Shown: positions 1-11,849, counted from the stretch's first letter. The stretch is DNA of 64,000 nucleotides from Temnothorax longispinosus (GCF_030848805.1 NC_092364.1:10875650-10939649); one strand, 5' to 3'. The notes: generated from the letters alone by a model not told the origin. A program made the numbers and translations.

Positions 1-384
1 GCATCGCTCATGGATGAATAAAAGAAAAGGACTCGATAACAATAGAACGTTTGAACAAGATAATTCATGTTTCAATTGCACTATCCTGACTTGCTAATCT
101 ATCGCAAACGCGGATTATAATATTACGAATTAGCGCTAAAGCAAGATAAGATATTTTGCATTTCAATAGTAAAAGTTGAAGAAATTTAATATAGCCCGTT
201 TGTTAATAAATACATTTTTTTAGACAAATATAAGAAAATATTAGTTTCAATTATTTTCTCAAAAAATTACTTCCTTTGAAGTATAAATATTCTTTTCAAA
301 TAATTTTAGACAATTGCTTTTTACAACTAATTGTACAGTTTTAATTCTTTTTAATTCTACGATACCCGACGATACCTATATATA
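1..384. other. AT-rich intergenic sequence
   Basis: No gene, RNA or repeat structure is recognisable here. The stretch is AT-rich and ends at the left terminus of the inverted-repeat element that starts at 385. Confidence 0.5.
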
Positions 385-929
385 CAGAGTGTCCCGTTTT
401 AATCGATCACCCCCAAAAACATTCTTATTTGTGATTTTAGAAAGAAATGCCTCAAACAAGTTGTTTGGTTTGAAAAGAGACATATGGTTCCAATGTGATA
501 CGTGTCATACATGTCGTCATTTTCAAGAAATTTTAAAGAAGATTAATTTCATTATTCTACGTATAAAAGTATGAAGGTATAAAAGTCATCGAAAAGTAAA
601 TACTTTACGAGACAGTTCATATTTTATATTAAAAATATTATAATAAAATTTTAAATATCAGGAAATTCTTAACAAAAAAGAGCTTTATTATAGTGTTTTG
701 AAAACGTCTTGACGAGATCTACAACTTTTATTAAAAAAAAAAAAGAAAAATCAAGTTCCATTTAAGAAATTAGTTCCCTTTAAAATTTCTTGAAAATGAC
801 GACACGTATGACACGACTCATATTGGAATCATATGTCTCCCTTCAAACCAAACAACTTTTGTTTGAAGCATTTCTTTGTAGAATCACAAATAAAAAATTT
901 TTTGGGGGTGATTGATTAAAATGGAACAC

Positions 930-933
<4 letters not shown>
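385..933. mobile_element. Non-autonomous DNA transposon with ~155-bp inverted repeats
   Basis: The left end reads CAGAGTGTCCCGTTTTAATC and the right end is its imperfect inverted copy, finishing in GGAACACCCTG. The complementarity continues inward for about 155 bp on each side (385-540 against 778-933), including an inverted pair around CAAACAACTT. The left flank is TA. The right flank runs straight into a GT microsatellite, so the target duplication cannot be read. CAGGGTG-type ends beside TA resemble Tc1/mariner-type MITEs, but no transposase is present. The family assignment is inference. Confidence 0.7.

Positions 934-979
<46 letters not shown>
932..979. repeat. (GT)n microsatellite
   Basis: About 24 uninterrupted GT units directly abut the right terminus of the upstream inverted-repeat element. 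Confidence 0.95.
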
Positions 980-980
<1 letters not shown>

Positions 981-986
981 TGTATA

Positions 987-1190
987 CTAGCTTAAAATCG
1001 TGCTTCGCTATGGTAACATACATTTTATCCCTTTTCACCCCGTTAGGGTTCGAATTTCTAAAAATCTTTTTTGGGTGAGTAGGTACTTATATCATGGAAG
1101 AAATATACTCAGAATTTCATGTTTCTAGGTTGAAGGGTTTGGGCTGGGCATTGATGAGTCAGTCGGAACATTCGATTATACATATATATA
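987..1190 (+). repeat. Fragment of a dispersed repeat ending in a TTGATGAGTCAGTC motif
   Basis: It starts with TATACTAGCT and ends with GGGTTTGGGCTGGGC plus TTGATGAGTCAGTC. The same start and end frame a longer copy at about 11738-12870 in this window. Between them this copy lacks the tandem array found in the longer one. No coding sequence was seen. Confidence 0.55.
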
Positions 1191-1194
1191 TATA

Positions 1195-1634
1195 GATGGA
1201 AAAAAAAGGATTTGCTATAATAGCAAATCTAATCGTTAAATATGGGATAACTAATAGCGAATTCGGTTGGACGCACCAGTGCGCACTCAGTGCACATTAA
1301 TTAAAGCCGTCGTACACAAATCAACATAAAGTATATGTTTAATAAACAGGTCACGAAATCCTCAATATTCGTTATTGTACTATTTAGTAAAATATGTATT
1401 GGGCATTTTATCAGTCGAAATATTTGCATTTTAATTTAAATATTAGAGATTAAATCAGTACAACGCAACTGGTGCGTCCAACCAAATTCACTATAACATT
1501 TTTTGCAGCAAGAGCATTAATCTTTTGCTATTTAGCAATAATTGCAAAAAGATTTTGCTACTATTACTAAATTATAGCTCTCAAAGCAAAAAATGTTAGT
1601 TATCCCTATAGTAACAAATCCTTTTTTTCCGTGT
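1195..1634. mobile_element. MITE with GGAAAAAAAGGATTTG termini
   Basis: The left terminus ATGGAAAAAAAGGATTTGC is matched in inverse by CAAATCCTTTTTTTCCGTGT at 1614-1634. A second nested pair lies inside: GGTTGGACGCACCAGTGCG near 1265 and the inverted CTGGTGCGTCCAACC near 1470. Part of the interior (about 1380-1435) recurs inverted at 28195-28255. It is non-coding. Confidence 0.65.
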
Positions 1635-1984
1635 ATAGATAGATATAGATTTATAGATGTATAATTATATATCAATTAGCTTATTTTCATTATTACGAAC
1701 GACATTCTTCAATAAAGTTGTCTACTCTAACTTTATAAAGAAATTTTCTGAAAATTTTTTAATTTTGCAGAAATTTTTCAAATACCTAAGTATTTATAGA
1801 CATAAATTAAAAAAAAAATGAACGCGTGGTCGCCACGCGCGTTAGAAGTGAAACTTCTGAAGGCAAGGCTTTGCCATAACTTTTCTGAAATTAATACAAA
1901 AACAATGCAACGGAATTAGTCACTCCAAGCCGCCCGCAACTCGAAAATATAGTGTTACACGTAGTTCTCACTATATTCGTCTCG

Positions 1985-2195
1985 CCAGTGCCGTACGCCT
2001 GATCGAATTTTCGTGACGCGTTTTCGAGTCGCAAAATCGAATTTACTTACCGATCCAAAAGGAGTTTCACTTTGTACGCCTGTTAGTCGAATTTTCGTGA
2101 CACTATTTCGTGACGTTTTTTCATGTCGCACAATCGAACTTACTACCGTACCAAAGAAGTTTCATTTCGTACGCCTATTGGTCGAAAAAGAAGAG
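1985..2195 (+). repeat. Tandem 5'-leader monomers of the LINE
   Basis: A unit of roughly 85-95 bp beginning TACGCCT and containing CGAATTTTCGTGAC and AATCGAA(T/C)TTACT occurs twice, followed by a partial third (starts near 1993, 2079 and 2171). Repeated 5' units act as promoters in some LINE families. That role here is inference. Confidence 0.55.
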
Positions 2196-2560
2196 AGAGC
2201 AAGGAGAACAAGTAAAGATAGAATACAAGAAACTAATGGTAAACGTAAGGATTTTTATATGGAAGGAAGAGGAAGGATTGAGAAAGAGTTTTTAGTACAA
2301 ACAAAACCCTGCAAACCTATAAAACAATAACAGCCGAAAGTAATATAAATGAAGTTAAAGACGGCAAGGAAAAACAAATAGAGATTAAGGCTACGACTTT
2401 CAGAAAAGACCAGGCAACGAATCATCAAACGAGAACAGGGGCGGCGGAGACAGATTGCGGGAGCAGGACAGACGAGAGGGACATTGAAAACTCACCAGAT
2501 GCCACCTATCGAGAGGTTACAAAACTTCCAAACGAGGGAGAGAAGAGATGGAAAACCTTT

Positions 2561-3823
2561 GTGGCAGGCTTCTGGAACGTCGCGGGACTGTTTAACAAGG
2601 ACAGGCAATTTTGGAAACACATAGAGAACTACGACGCCATAGGGCTAACGGAAACATGGGTCGACGAAAAACAATGGGAGAAATTGAAAGACAAATTACC
2701 GGACAAATTCACATGGAAAAGTACTGCAGCCAAACGAGAAAGAACCAAGGAAAGAGCAAGGGGAGGAATAATAACAGGGATAAGAAAAGGTGTCAAGGAA
2801 GAAGAAACAACGAACGAGCGGGAAGACATTCAAGAAAGAAGAGTGATTTTAAACAACACAGAGTGGATAATTCTAACAGTATATAGCAGATACATAAAAA
2901 AAACAGTAAAAGACTTACGGCAGATAATTCACAGTCCAGAGAACAGAAGAGTATTGATTGGCGGAGATTTCAACGCAAGAATAGGAGACGAGGGCGCAAT
3001 AAATTGGGAAAACAGTAACAGGGAAATCAGAAGGAAATCAAGGGACAAGATAAAAAATGCAGAAGGAAGAACAATGTTGGAATTGATAGAAGAAGAAGGA
3101 TGGAGTATACTAAACGGAAATATGGAAGGAGACGAGGCAGGAGAATGGACGTATATAGGTGCGTGTGGCAACTCGGTAATAGATTATGGGATAGTTAATG
3201 CAGAAGCTAGAGAAGACATAGTGGACTTTGCGGTGGAGGAGAGAATTGAATCAGACCACCTGCCGATCAGAATAGACATTTATTCCATTGAAAATGGTGC
3301 GAATCCAGACGTCGAACAAGAAGAGACAAGCGTAGAAAGAAGAATATGGACAGAAGAGGGCAAGAGAAACTTCGCAGAAAAAACAGAAGAAATATCCTTC
3401 ACGGCACAGGGAATAGACGAGACGGTAGAAGAACTGATAGGAGAATTAAACAAAGCAGTAAGTAAGAAAACAATCAAGGTGAGGAAATGGAGGATAGGAA
3501 CTAACATATGGTGGGATAAGGAGTGCACGAAGTTCAAAAGAGTAGCAAGAAGGGCATTAAGGCAATGGAGGAAGGGAGAAGACAGCAAAGAAAACTACAA
3601 GAAAAAAAAGAAAGAGTACAAGGACAAATGCAAAGAAAAGAAAACAAGATGGCAAGAAAGAGAAGATCAAGAAATACAGCAAATCACCAACGAAAATCAA
3701 GCGTGGAAATACATTAATAGAGGCAGAAAGAAAAGAACAGAAATTACAAAAAAGATCGAGTCGGACAAATGGAAGGCCTACTTTATGCAGCTTTTAGGAA
3801 GGAACAGAATCACCAGGATATAG
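2561..3823 (+). pseudogene. LINE ORF2, endonuclease half
   Basis: This is the N-terminal part of the retrotransposon polyprotein: an exonuclease-endonuclease-phosphatase fold that nicks target DNA to prime reverse transcription. Visible motifs in order are FWNVAG (metal/active-site Asn), LTETW (catalytic Glu), GGDFNARIG, SVIDYGIV and ESDHLPI (the terminal Asp-His pair). A basic, charged linker follows. The open frame extends upstream without a stop to 2282, and the first codon at 2561 is GTG, so the true start is unclear. A one- or two-base change near 3797-3801 shifts the frame. The neighbouring frame carries on as GTESPGYSNGG into the reverse transcriptase. The ORF is therefore one gene broken by a frameshift, not two genes. 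Confidence 0.88.
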
Positions 3824-5765
3824 CAACGGTGGGGTAAATGAGACCACAGAACCAGAAGAGAACGAAGACGAGATAACTGGAGCGGAAATACGAAGACAGA
3901 TAGCTAAACTAAAGAACAAGAAAGCCCCAGGAGAAAATGGACTGGAAAATGAAGTATGGATAAATGGAAGCAGGAAGGTAATACATAGGTTAAAAGAAAT
4001 TATAAACAGGGTATGGAAAGGAGAGGGGCTGCCGGAAAGATGGAAAGAAGGAGTGATCGCCCCTATCTTCAAAAAAGGAGATAAGGAAAATTTAAAAAAT
4101 TATAGAGGAATAACGCTGCTCAACCCGGCGTACAAGATATACGCAATGGTACTCGAAGAAAGACTGAAGGCCGAAATAGAAGACAAGAACATCATCCCAG
4201 AAACGCAGGCAGGATTCAGACGAGGTAGAAGCACGATAGATAACATTTTTATTCTGAATTACATCACAAACAGAGAATTAGCCAACAAGGGAGGAAAAGT
4301 CTACGCCTTCTTCGCGGATTTAAGCGCCGCATTTGACAAGGTAGACAGAGAAGAGCTGAATAAGATAATGGAAAGAACAGGAATCAGCCAGAAGATCAGG
4401 AAAAGAATAGGTGAGATTTATCAGGAAACGAGAAACGTCGTCAGAGTAAACGGTCATACAACGAGCAGATTTTGGACAACCAAAGGAGTAAGGCAAGGAT
4501 GCCCCCTGAGTCCAACGCTCTTCACGCTTTATATGGCGGATCTGGAAGAAAGGATGAGGAAAGGTCAAGCAGAAGGGATAGTGATAGGAAGAGAAAAAAT
4601 ATGGACACTCGCCTACGCAGACGACATAGTGCTGTTAGCCAGGAGTCCAGAGGAACTTAAGGAGATGATAAGTAGATTCCGAAAGTATTTAGAAAATAAA
4701 AAATTGACACTTAACGCTGAAAAATCCAAAGTTATGATCTTCAAAAAAGGAAGGGGTAGGAAGAAGAAGGAAGAATGGAGATGGAACGAAGAAAGACTGA
4801 AAGAAGTCAAGGAATTTAAATATCTAGGGTTTTACTTCCAGAAAAACGGAGGACTGGAAACGCATATAAAAGAAACAGTCAAGAAGGCGGCGATAGCAAT
4901 AGCACAAGTATGGAGTATTGGACAGAGGAAATTCAGAGAGAGTGTAGACAGGAGAATGAAAATGTTCAAGAGCCTAGTGGAAAGCATCCTATTATACGCA
5001 GAGGAAATATGGGGATGGAGAGAAGAAGAAAAGGTAGAAAAGTTGCAAGAAAAATATACAAGATGGACTCTAGGACTGGATTTTAATACACCAGCATATC
5101 TGATACGAGAAGAAACGAAAATTGACAAAATCAGGATAGAAGCGGGAAAAAGAGCGATGAAGTACGAAGAGAAAACAAAAGAAAGGCAGACGAACAAAAT
5201 AATCGCGGAGTGCTGGAAAGAGATACAAAACAAACAGGAAGGGAAGAAAACAAAATGGGAAAAAAACAGGGACCAATATTATAGGAAAGTTAGCTCTAGC
5301 ACATGGGATGCAGGAAATGAAAGCTCTGAAAGAACGAACATGGAAGAACTAATAATGACGGACCGGAAAGAACAAAGAGCAGAGCAAGAGAAAAGGATAG
5401 AGGAAGGAAGGTACTGCGCTAGGTACAAAGAGCTGAGAACAGATCACATCCCAAGGTATCTACAAAAAGAATACAAAGGAAGAGACCAGAGATTGATTGC
5501 AAGGTATAGATGCGGAAACGAGGAGGAAGGAAGCAAGTACTGGAAAAAAGAAGAATAAAGAATATGTAGAATATGTGGCGAGAAAAAGGAAACGCTAGAG
5601 CATTTGATGTCTGACTGCGTAAAGCCCCTAAGGGATTACAGAAATATCTTAGACATCTTGAAAGATACAGGAGAAGGAGCAGATTGGATGAGGAAAGTGA
5701 CCAAACACAGGAAGGACCTAAAAAACGTACAAATACAAAATGAAACTGATAGCAAAGAAATGTAA
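3800..5765 (+). pseudogene. LINE ORF2, reverse transcriptase half
   Basis: Frame 3 encodes the reverse transcriptase that copies the element RNA at the nicked target. Visible blocks are IAPIFKKGDKENLKNYRGI, AGFRRGRSTIDNIF, FADLSAAFDKV (first catalytic Asp), GVRQGCPLSPTLF and the catalytic YADDIVLLA box near 4613-4640. A long basic C-terminal region follows. A TAA at 5556-5558 interrupts the frame directly before a CX2CX8HX4C knuckle (CRICGEKKETLEHLMSDC at about 5564-5617). The same frame then stays open to TAA at 5763-5765. The stop is a nonsense change, and the knuckle belongs to this protein. No intact source copy lies in this window. Confidence 0.9.
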
Positions 5766-5874
5766 TATAAAATGTATTGTAAAAAAAAAATCGCATCTTA
5801 AAGACATGTAACACCCCCTTTCAAGGCCGAAAGGCAACTGAAATAAACAAATTATAATAAAAATTTGATGGCAC

Positions 5875-6350
5875 AACGTTTTACTTTTCAATAGCATAAA
5901 TAATATTCTACACAATATAAAAGTTTCAAAAAATAATTGTCTTCAGAAAAATAGCGATTCTTACTAATGAATTAAATTTATGTCAAACATAATAAAAATT
6001 GGATAAATTAAAATTATGTCAGGACATAATAAAAATTCGGTATTATTTTTATGTCTCGACATAATTTTAATTTCACGAATTAAAATTATGTCGAGACATC
6101 ATAAAAATTGAATGAATTAAAATTATGTCAAGACAAAAATAATACCGAATTTTTATTATGTCCTGACATAATTTTAATTCATCCAATTTTTATGATGTCT
6201 CGACATAATTTTAATTCATCCAATTTTTATTATGTTCGACATAATTTAAAATCATTAGTAAGAATCGCTATTTTTCTTAAGACAATTATTTTTGGAAACT
6301 TTTATATTGTGTAGAATATTATTTATGCTATTAAAAAGTAAAATAGCGTT
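5875..6350. mobile_element. 476-bp foldback MITE
   Basis: The two halves are inverted copies of each other: AACGTTTTACTTTTCAATAG at the left and CTATTAAAAAGTAAAATAGCGTT at the right, with the complementarity running almost to the centre near 6110. Both arms carry repeats of ATTATGTC(G/A)(A/G)GACATAAT type. It lies directly after the LINE tail. No coding potential was seen. Confidence 0.75.
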
Positions 6351-6640
6351 CCATTAAAATAAACATTATACATTATTCTTTTTTTTTTTTTTTTTTTATA
6401 AAATAACAAAATTTTGAGAAAAACTGTAATATTTTCCATAAAAAGACTGAAGTTTTGTCCAGAATGGAAATATTGATTTAGTTCTAGTTCAAACGATAGC
6501 TACACTTCTCCTAAATAAGAAAATTTTTGGTTCTTGTGTTTCAGATACCTAGAACAGTTAGAATTATTTACACCGTCTATATGCGTTTTTTTTTGCGAGC
6601 TTCTAATAATGACTAGGATATAACAAAAAAGAACGTTTTT

Positions 6641-7906
6641 GGGTAATTCTACAGAATAGGGCCTTTTCCGAATTTTGATATTTTCTTGCGGTTTTCTTGG
6701 TAAAAACCTTTATTGTGACTCCGAAAGTGATAATCAATCGGGGGAGTCCGAAACATATGCACCCTACCTATTTTTTTACCTATTTTTACTTTATTTTTAA
6801 TAAATGTCTAGATTAAGAGCGACCTCACCGATTTCAATGACCTTGATATATTTCATGACCCCAAGTGACCTTCAGAAGGTTTTAGCCGTCGCTCGTTATT
6901 CGTTAAAAAGTTATTAACAAAAAAAAGTTTAGAAAATATAGCAGCTATTTTGAGTATTGGAAGGCATAAATAACTAATATATATGTGAAAATAGTTCACG
7001 CATACACTTTTCACGCGAACCGAGATTCACGCACACCCCCCCCCCCTGCTTTCGGGGGAGGTGCGGTAGTCCCGAAATAGTTCACGCATACACTTTCCAC
7101 GCGAACCGAGGTTCACCCACACCCCCCCTGCTTTCGGGCCGGGCCGGGCCAAGTGTATGCGTGAACTATTTCGGGACTACCGCACCTCCCCCGAAAGCAG
7201 GGGGGGTGTGCGTGAATCTCGGTTCGCGTGGAAAGTGTATGCGTGAACTATTTCGGGACTACCGCACCTCCACCGAAAGCAGGGGGGGGGGTGTGCGTGA
7301 ACCTCGGTTCGCGTGGAAAGTGTATGCGTGAACTATTTCGGGACTACCGCACCTCCCCCGAAAGCAGGGGGGGGGGTGTGCGTGAACCTCGGTTCGCGTG
7401 GAAAGTGTATGCGTGAACTATTTCGGGACTACCGCACCTCCCCCGAAAGCAGGGGGGGGGGTGTGCGTGAATCTCGGTTCGCGTGAAAAGTGTATGCATG
7501 AACTTTTCATGCGTGGAAAGTTAATATGCGAGATGCCACATGGGTTAGTGACGCGCTTTAAACAGTTAAATACTTTTGAAGCGCGTCATCTAACCTACGT
7601 ATTTTCCAAACTTTTTTTGTTAATAACTTTTTAACGAATAACGAGCGACGACTAAAACCTTCTGAAGGTCACTCGGGGTCATGAACTTGACAACATATAT
7701 CAAGGTCATTGAAATCGGTAAGGTCGCCCTTAATCTAGACATTTATCAAAAATAAAGTAAAAATAGGTAAAAAAAATAGGTAGGGTGCATATTTTTCGGG
7801 CTCCCCCGATTGATTATCACTGTCGGAGTCACAACAAAAGTTTTTACCAAAAAAACCGCAAGAAAATATCAAAATTCGGAAAAGGCCCTATTCTGTAGAA
7901 TTACCC
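6641..7906. mobile_element. Large palindromic element with an inner minisatellite
   Basis: The left end GGGTAATTCTACAGAATAGG is inverted at the right end (CCTATTCTGTAGAATTACCC). Arms of about 330 bp (6641-6970 against 7560-7906) share, inverted, a CTTCTGAAGGTCAC segment, a GACCTTGATATA segment and a TTTTACCTATTTTTT segment. The centre is a GC-richer minisatellite. Flanks are poly-T, so the target duplication is unreadable. A third copy of the arm sequence lies at 50692-50775. It has no transposase. Confidence 0.75.
6990..7510. repeat. Minisatellite, ~86-bp unit in two opposed orientations
   Basis: The unit contains GTGTATGCGTGAACTATTTC, GGGACTACCGCACCTCC, a poly-G run and TCTCGGTTCGCGTG. About two units run in reverse (6990-7135), then comes a GGGCCGGGCCGGGCC spacer (7137-7150), then about four units run forward (7150-7505). 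Open frames through this block are by-products of the repeat. Confidence 0.85.
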
Positions 7907-7949
7907 TTTTTTCTTTTCCCTGCAAAAAATTCCTGAATAATGCCTTTTT

Positions 7950-9141
7950 TATACGATCTTTTAAGCCAGAATACTCCCTTACTCCCTCTTTTCTATTCAC
8001 ATAATTTTAGCTAAAAAATTAAGAGCTATTGATTTTAGGTATTTAACTTGAAAAAGTACTGAACAAAAAATTAAGATTTTGGATGAGCTTCCGAAAACCT
8101 CCCACGCCCAATTTACGTATTATTTGGTAGAAATGTTTCAAATGAATGTCCTTAAATGAATTTTTACCGATGAGAAAAATAAAGGCATAAAATGTTTAAA
8201 TAAAGTTTATATATGTAGTTAAACACAATTTAGATCCTTTTCAAAATTAATTTCAGATATTAAAAAAATATATTTTGGTTGAAAACATAATAAATCTATT
8301 AAAAATTAAAACTTTAAGGCTCCTGTGTACTCGTTGCGGCTATGTTGGAATGTGACGTCAGAAGCGAGAAATGACACGTTGAAAATTCTTGCATGGTATT
8401 TCCAAATAAAAATATATTTGCTTAAAATAACACTACAGATTACTTCAGCACATTCCAAAAATACTCCGAGTTGTATCCCTTTCTCTTGACAGTTATTAAA
8501 CATCCGTAAAACAAATGTGATACGATGCAGACTTATGCATGCACTTTTCCATCCATACAACAATTGGTTATCTTTTTTTCTATTGTTATTCTCAATTCAT
8601 AGAGTGAGATTAATTTTTTTTTATTACAAGAACGTGAAAGACGTTAATTTCGTCAAAAATTTAAATATTTTTCTCGGAAATTGAGCATTTGCGGAACTTA
8701 ACACTGTGGGTTTCGACTACATTTAGTGGGTACTACATATCCGTAAAATTTTTATCAAAATCGGGTGTGGGAGTTTTTTCGAAAGTTTATCCAAAATTTT
8801 TTATAAAATAGATGTTTTATATTGTATAGAAAATCGTTTTCAAAAAATACAAAAATCTACAATAAACATGTAAAATGTTCTTACAAAATTCCCTGAAAAT
8901 TCTAAATAATTATCTAGATTTCCCTATACAACAATAATTAAAAATCTACGAATATTCCCCCCAACCATCATTTGTAAAATATCGAGTTGTACATTTCACA
9001 TAATAAATTTCACGATCTGTTATAAAAATATATCGTGAAATTTAAGAAAAAAATGTACTCAAATATAGGGAAAGAGTAAATGAATGACGTAATTAATTAT
9101 GTACATCAATTAATTTAATACTTTACAATTTAATACACACA

Positions 9142-9142
<1 letters not shown>
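7950..9142. other. Intergenic, no recognisable feature
   Basis: AT-rich sequence. A short minus-strand open frame at 8306-8563 shows no recognisable domain and is not called. Confidence 0.5.
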
Positions 9143-9192
<50 letters not shown>

Positions 9193-9213
9193 CCTCTCTC
9201 TCTCTCCTCTCTC
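9143..9213. repeat. (CT)n microsatellite
   Basis: An almost pure CT run interrupted by CCCC and CC steps. Confidence 0.95.
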
Positions 9214-9549
9214 ATTCTAATAATACTCACATCTAAACAAAACATATGATATCATAACAGATACGAAAAATAGGCTGAAAAGAACAATAAGCGTTAAAAA
9301 AATATAATACACTTATTGTTATCATATTAAATTAATCAAAGTAGTAGTATTAATAATATTACTAATAAAAATTTATCGAATGTATGTATACGATACAGCA
9401 TAATGAGCAGTGTCTCTGAGTTCTGATAATATACCGAGTTATAAACGAGCGGCGAATCTATTTCTGTCGGTGGTTTTCCAAACCGTACAGATATATTTGT
9501 TTTACACAAAAATATCACGAATTTAGCTTCTGGCGTTCTTTTTGGCGTG

Positions 9550-9589
9550 TGTGAGCACGTACATACACGTGCATACGCACACGCGCGCG

Positions 9590-9644
<55 letters not shown>

Positions 9645-9738
9645 GCACACACGCACACACGCACATGCACACACTCACGCGCGCGCGCGCGCGCGCACAC
9701 ACACGCACACACGCACGCACAAACTCGCGCGCGCGCAA
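9550..9738. repeat. Compound (CA)n/(CG)n microsatellite
   Basis: Alternating CA and CG blocks form about 190 bp of purine-pyrimidine alternating sequence, the type that can adopt Z-DNA. The open frames through it on both strands are low-complexity artefacts. Confidence 0.93.
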
Positions 9739-9739
9739 A

Positions 9740-10805
9740 ATACATTTCCAAAATCTCGCTAAAATCTCTATAAATCATTCTCAAAACACGAAGTACGAAA
9801 TTTAAAACTCCTAATTAAATCTATACAATGTTCCGCATTGTTTACAGCACATTTTTAAATTAATTTAAATAAAAAAAAAATTTTGAAATAAATTATTCGA
9901 GTCTGAAGATATGTCAAATACAATTATTATTAAAATTAATCGCAAAAAATTTGAAGATAATTAATTTTCGATTATGATAATGTTACATATACTTTTTATA
10001 TCATATTATAGATACATGTACCTACTTATTTTATACTTATTTTAGCTACATTCCGATATTTACTGTTAGCAACTATTAGTACTAAAAATCTATAACATAT
10101 ATGACGTAAAATAAAGATAGAATAGAAAAATATAGATTTTTAATACTGACTCACTGCTCACACTGCTAACACTGCTCACGTGCGGATATACACAAAGAAT
10201 AGAATTTTCGAATAAGGCACTATTATTGACCTTTGACCGTATCTCGAAAACTGTGCATTCTTTGACTTCGGGCCCATTATGACTTTTGATCAGGACGACA
10301 TGAACTACATTATACTACAATTTCAGCAAATTAGACGGGAGGCCAATTTTCCCTGTGATGTGTGCGGGGTCCTTTCTTGAAATTGTGACGTGGAGCAATT
10401 TGTAAACGGGATCGTATTTAGCACCTAAAAAACTACGGAAAGTTTGTTTCTTTTTGTGATTTCGTAAACATTAGGAATATACAGATCGAAACTTTGAGGC
10501 ATTAGAAAAATTGAATAAATATTTTTTACATCCCATAAAAATAGAAAAAAAATATCGTTTCTAAAGATATTCATATCTATTGTAATATAATCTATTGTAA
10601 TATAATCTATTATAATATAACAGAGAAAGTAATCGTTAAATCAATTTCAAATCAATCGATAAATTTATACAACTTTTTAGATACATTCCGTTTAAATATT
10701 CTGAATTATGAGTCCATGAAATATATTCAATCCAAAATAGTTAAGATATTGATACTCTTTGTCTTAAAAAAAAAAAAATATATATATATATATACATATA
10801 AAACG
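9740..10805. other. Intergenic, no gene seen
   Basis: AT-rich. The segment at 10380-10460 (GTGACGTGGAGCAATTTGTAAAC and onward) has a diverged relative at 17290-17370 inside INDY intron 2, so it is probably part of an unnamed repeat. Confidence 0.4.
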
Positions 10806-10808
10806 TAA

Positions 10809-10934
10809 AGCTGGATGCACAATGAAAAACACAGGCAACAGGAACAGGCAATAGGAACAGAATTTCCGACGCATTGGAAATTCTGTTCCTATTGCCTGTT
10901 CCTGTTGCCTGTGTTTTTCATTGTGCATCCAGCT
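10809..10934. mobile_element. Hairpin MITE with TAA target duplication
   Basis: The element is a near-perfect hairpin with ends AGCTGGATGCACAATG and CATTGTGCATCCAGCT. The inner arms carry CAGGCAACAGGAACAGGCAA and its complement. TAA flanks both sides (10806-10808, 10935-10937). A 3-bp TWA-type duplication is typical of the PIF/Harbinger superfamily. The arm sequence reappears in the 27471-27799 element. Confidence 0.8.
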
Positions 10935-11229
10935 TAACACAAATTTAGTTTATTATACAAATTTTTGTGTGGAATTAGAATATAATATGTCAACTTGCGT
11001 GGTAAATATTTAACTACCTAGCGCTTTCGATATTTCGTAAAGTACGTATATTTTGAACGTGTGCACGATAATCTTTAGATGGTCATAAAACACGCGCTCC
11101 AGAACAATAAGTCCGACGTCGTATTGTTATTGATGTAAATGGCGCAGGGTTAAACGACCATGAGAGAGCTTGGATAGACGGCAGTCATTTCGATTAAGCG
11201 TGTATACGGATGAAACGCATAACCACGCC

Positions 11230-11396
11230 ACATAAACGGAAATGACGTCGTAGCAGCCTATATATGCATGTATTCAAAAATTACGAAAGCCGTAAGAGTA
11301 TACAATATCACGGGCTCCTCGATCTTATTCATATCTTTCGTGTTTCAGTTTTATTAATCGGTTACCAGATCACATAAAGCCGCCATTATCATGCAG
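11230..11396 (+). promoter_or_regulatory. Candidate INDY promoter and 5' non-coding exon
   Basis: A TATA-like CCTATATATGCATG lies at about 11255-11268, just after TGACGTCG (a CRE-like site) near 11233. About 120 bp on, GCCGCCATTATCATGCAG is followed by a splice-donor-like GTAATT (exon end 11396). A matching acceptor (TTCCAATTTCAG) ends at 14961, 12 bp upstream of the INDY start codon. INDY genes commonly have separate 5' exons. Linking these two sites is inference, and RNA evidence would decide it. Confidence 0.35.
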
Positions 11397-11449
11397 GTAA
11401 TTAAACAGACAAATTATCAAACAAATTAATAAAGGAAACAAAAAATTAA

Positions 11450-11644
11450 GGGCCATTCTACAATACGTCGGAAACAATGTTAGTTGAAAAGTGTTATTTC
11501 CGGTTGCGCTTGTCAGTTGCGGTTGTCAAAAAAGAGTTGGCGAACTTTTAACTTTTTTGGCGACAGCAACTGGCAATCGACAATTAGAAATAACACTTTT
11601 CAACTAGCAGTTGTCATCATTCACGACGTATTGTAGAATAACCC
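11450..11644. mobile_element. MITE with TAA target duplication
   Basis: Ends are GGGCCATTCTACAATACGTCG and its inverted partner CGACGTATTGTAGAATAACCC. Inner arms include GTTGAAAAGTGTTATTTC and the inverse. TAA duplications sit at 11447-11449 and 11645-11647, suggesting mobilisation by a PIF/Harbinger-type transposase. It is non-coding. Confidence 0.78.
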
Positions 11645-11665
11645 TAAGAGACATTTTAAGAGATA

Positions 11666-11667
<2 letters not shown>

Positions 11668-11735
<68 letters not shown>
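11668..11735. repeat. (TA)n microsatellite
   Basis: About 34 TA units. Confidence 0.95.
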
Positions 11736-11736
<1 letters not shown>

Positions 11737-11737
11737 T

Positions 11738-11818
11738 ATACTAGCTGGTTACCCGGGCTTCGCCCCGGAGGACACGTGTAATAAGACACGCAAATAGTCT
11801 CTTTCTCTCTCTCTTTCT

Positions 11819-11849
<31 letters not shown>

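Larger units (their letters stand above)
1815..5860 (+). mobile_element. Degenerate non-LTR (LINE) retrotransposon
   Basis: The element reads 5' to 3' as a repeated 5' leader (about 1985-2190), an open frame from 2282, an apurinic-type endonuclease, reverse transcriptase, a C-terminal CCHC motif and an AATAAA-rich, A-rich tail near 5840-5860. The single ORF2 is broken by one frameshift near 3800 and one in-frame TAA at 5556-5558, so the copy is dead. Both ends are estimates because no target-site duplication was found. The clade was not determined. A recognisable ORF1 protein was not found. Confidence 0.85.

Noticed and set aside
7228..7634. Two overlapping open frames with similar Gly/Pro-rich peptides
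   Set aside because: They run through the 86-bp minisatellite. The similarity comes from the repeat, not from protein conservation.
8306..8563. 85-residue minus-strand open frame
   Set aside because: Length is within chance expectation. No motif, promoter or splice support was seen.
9336..9805. Several Cys/Val- or His/Thr-rich open frames on both strands
   Set aside because: They are translations of CA/CG microsatellites in different frames.
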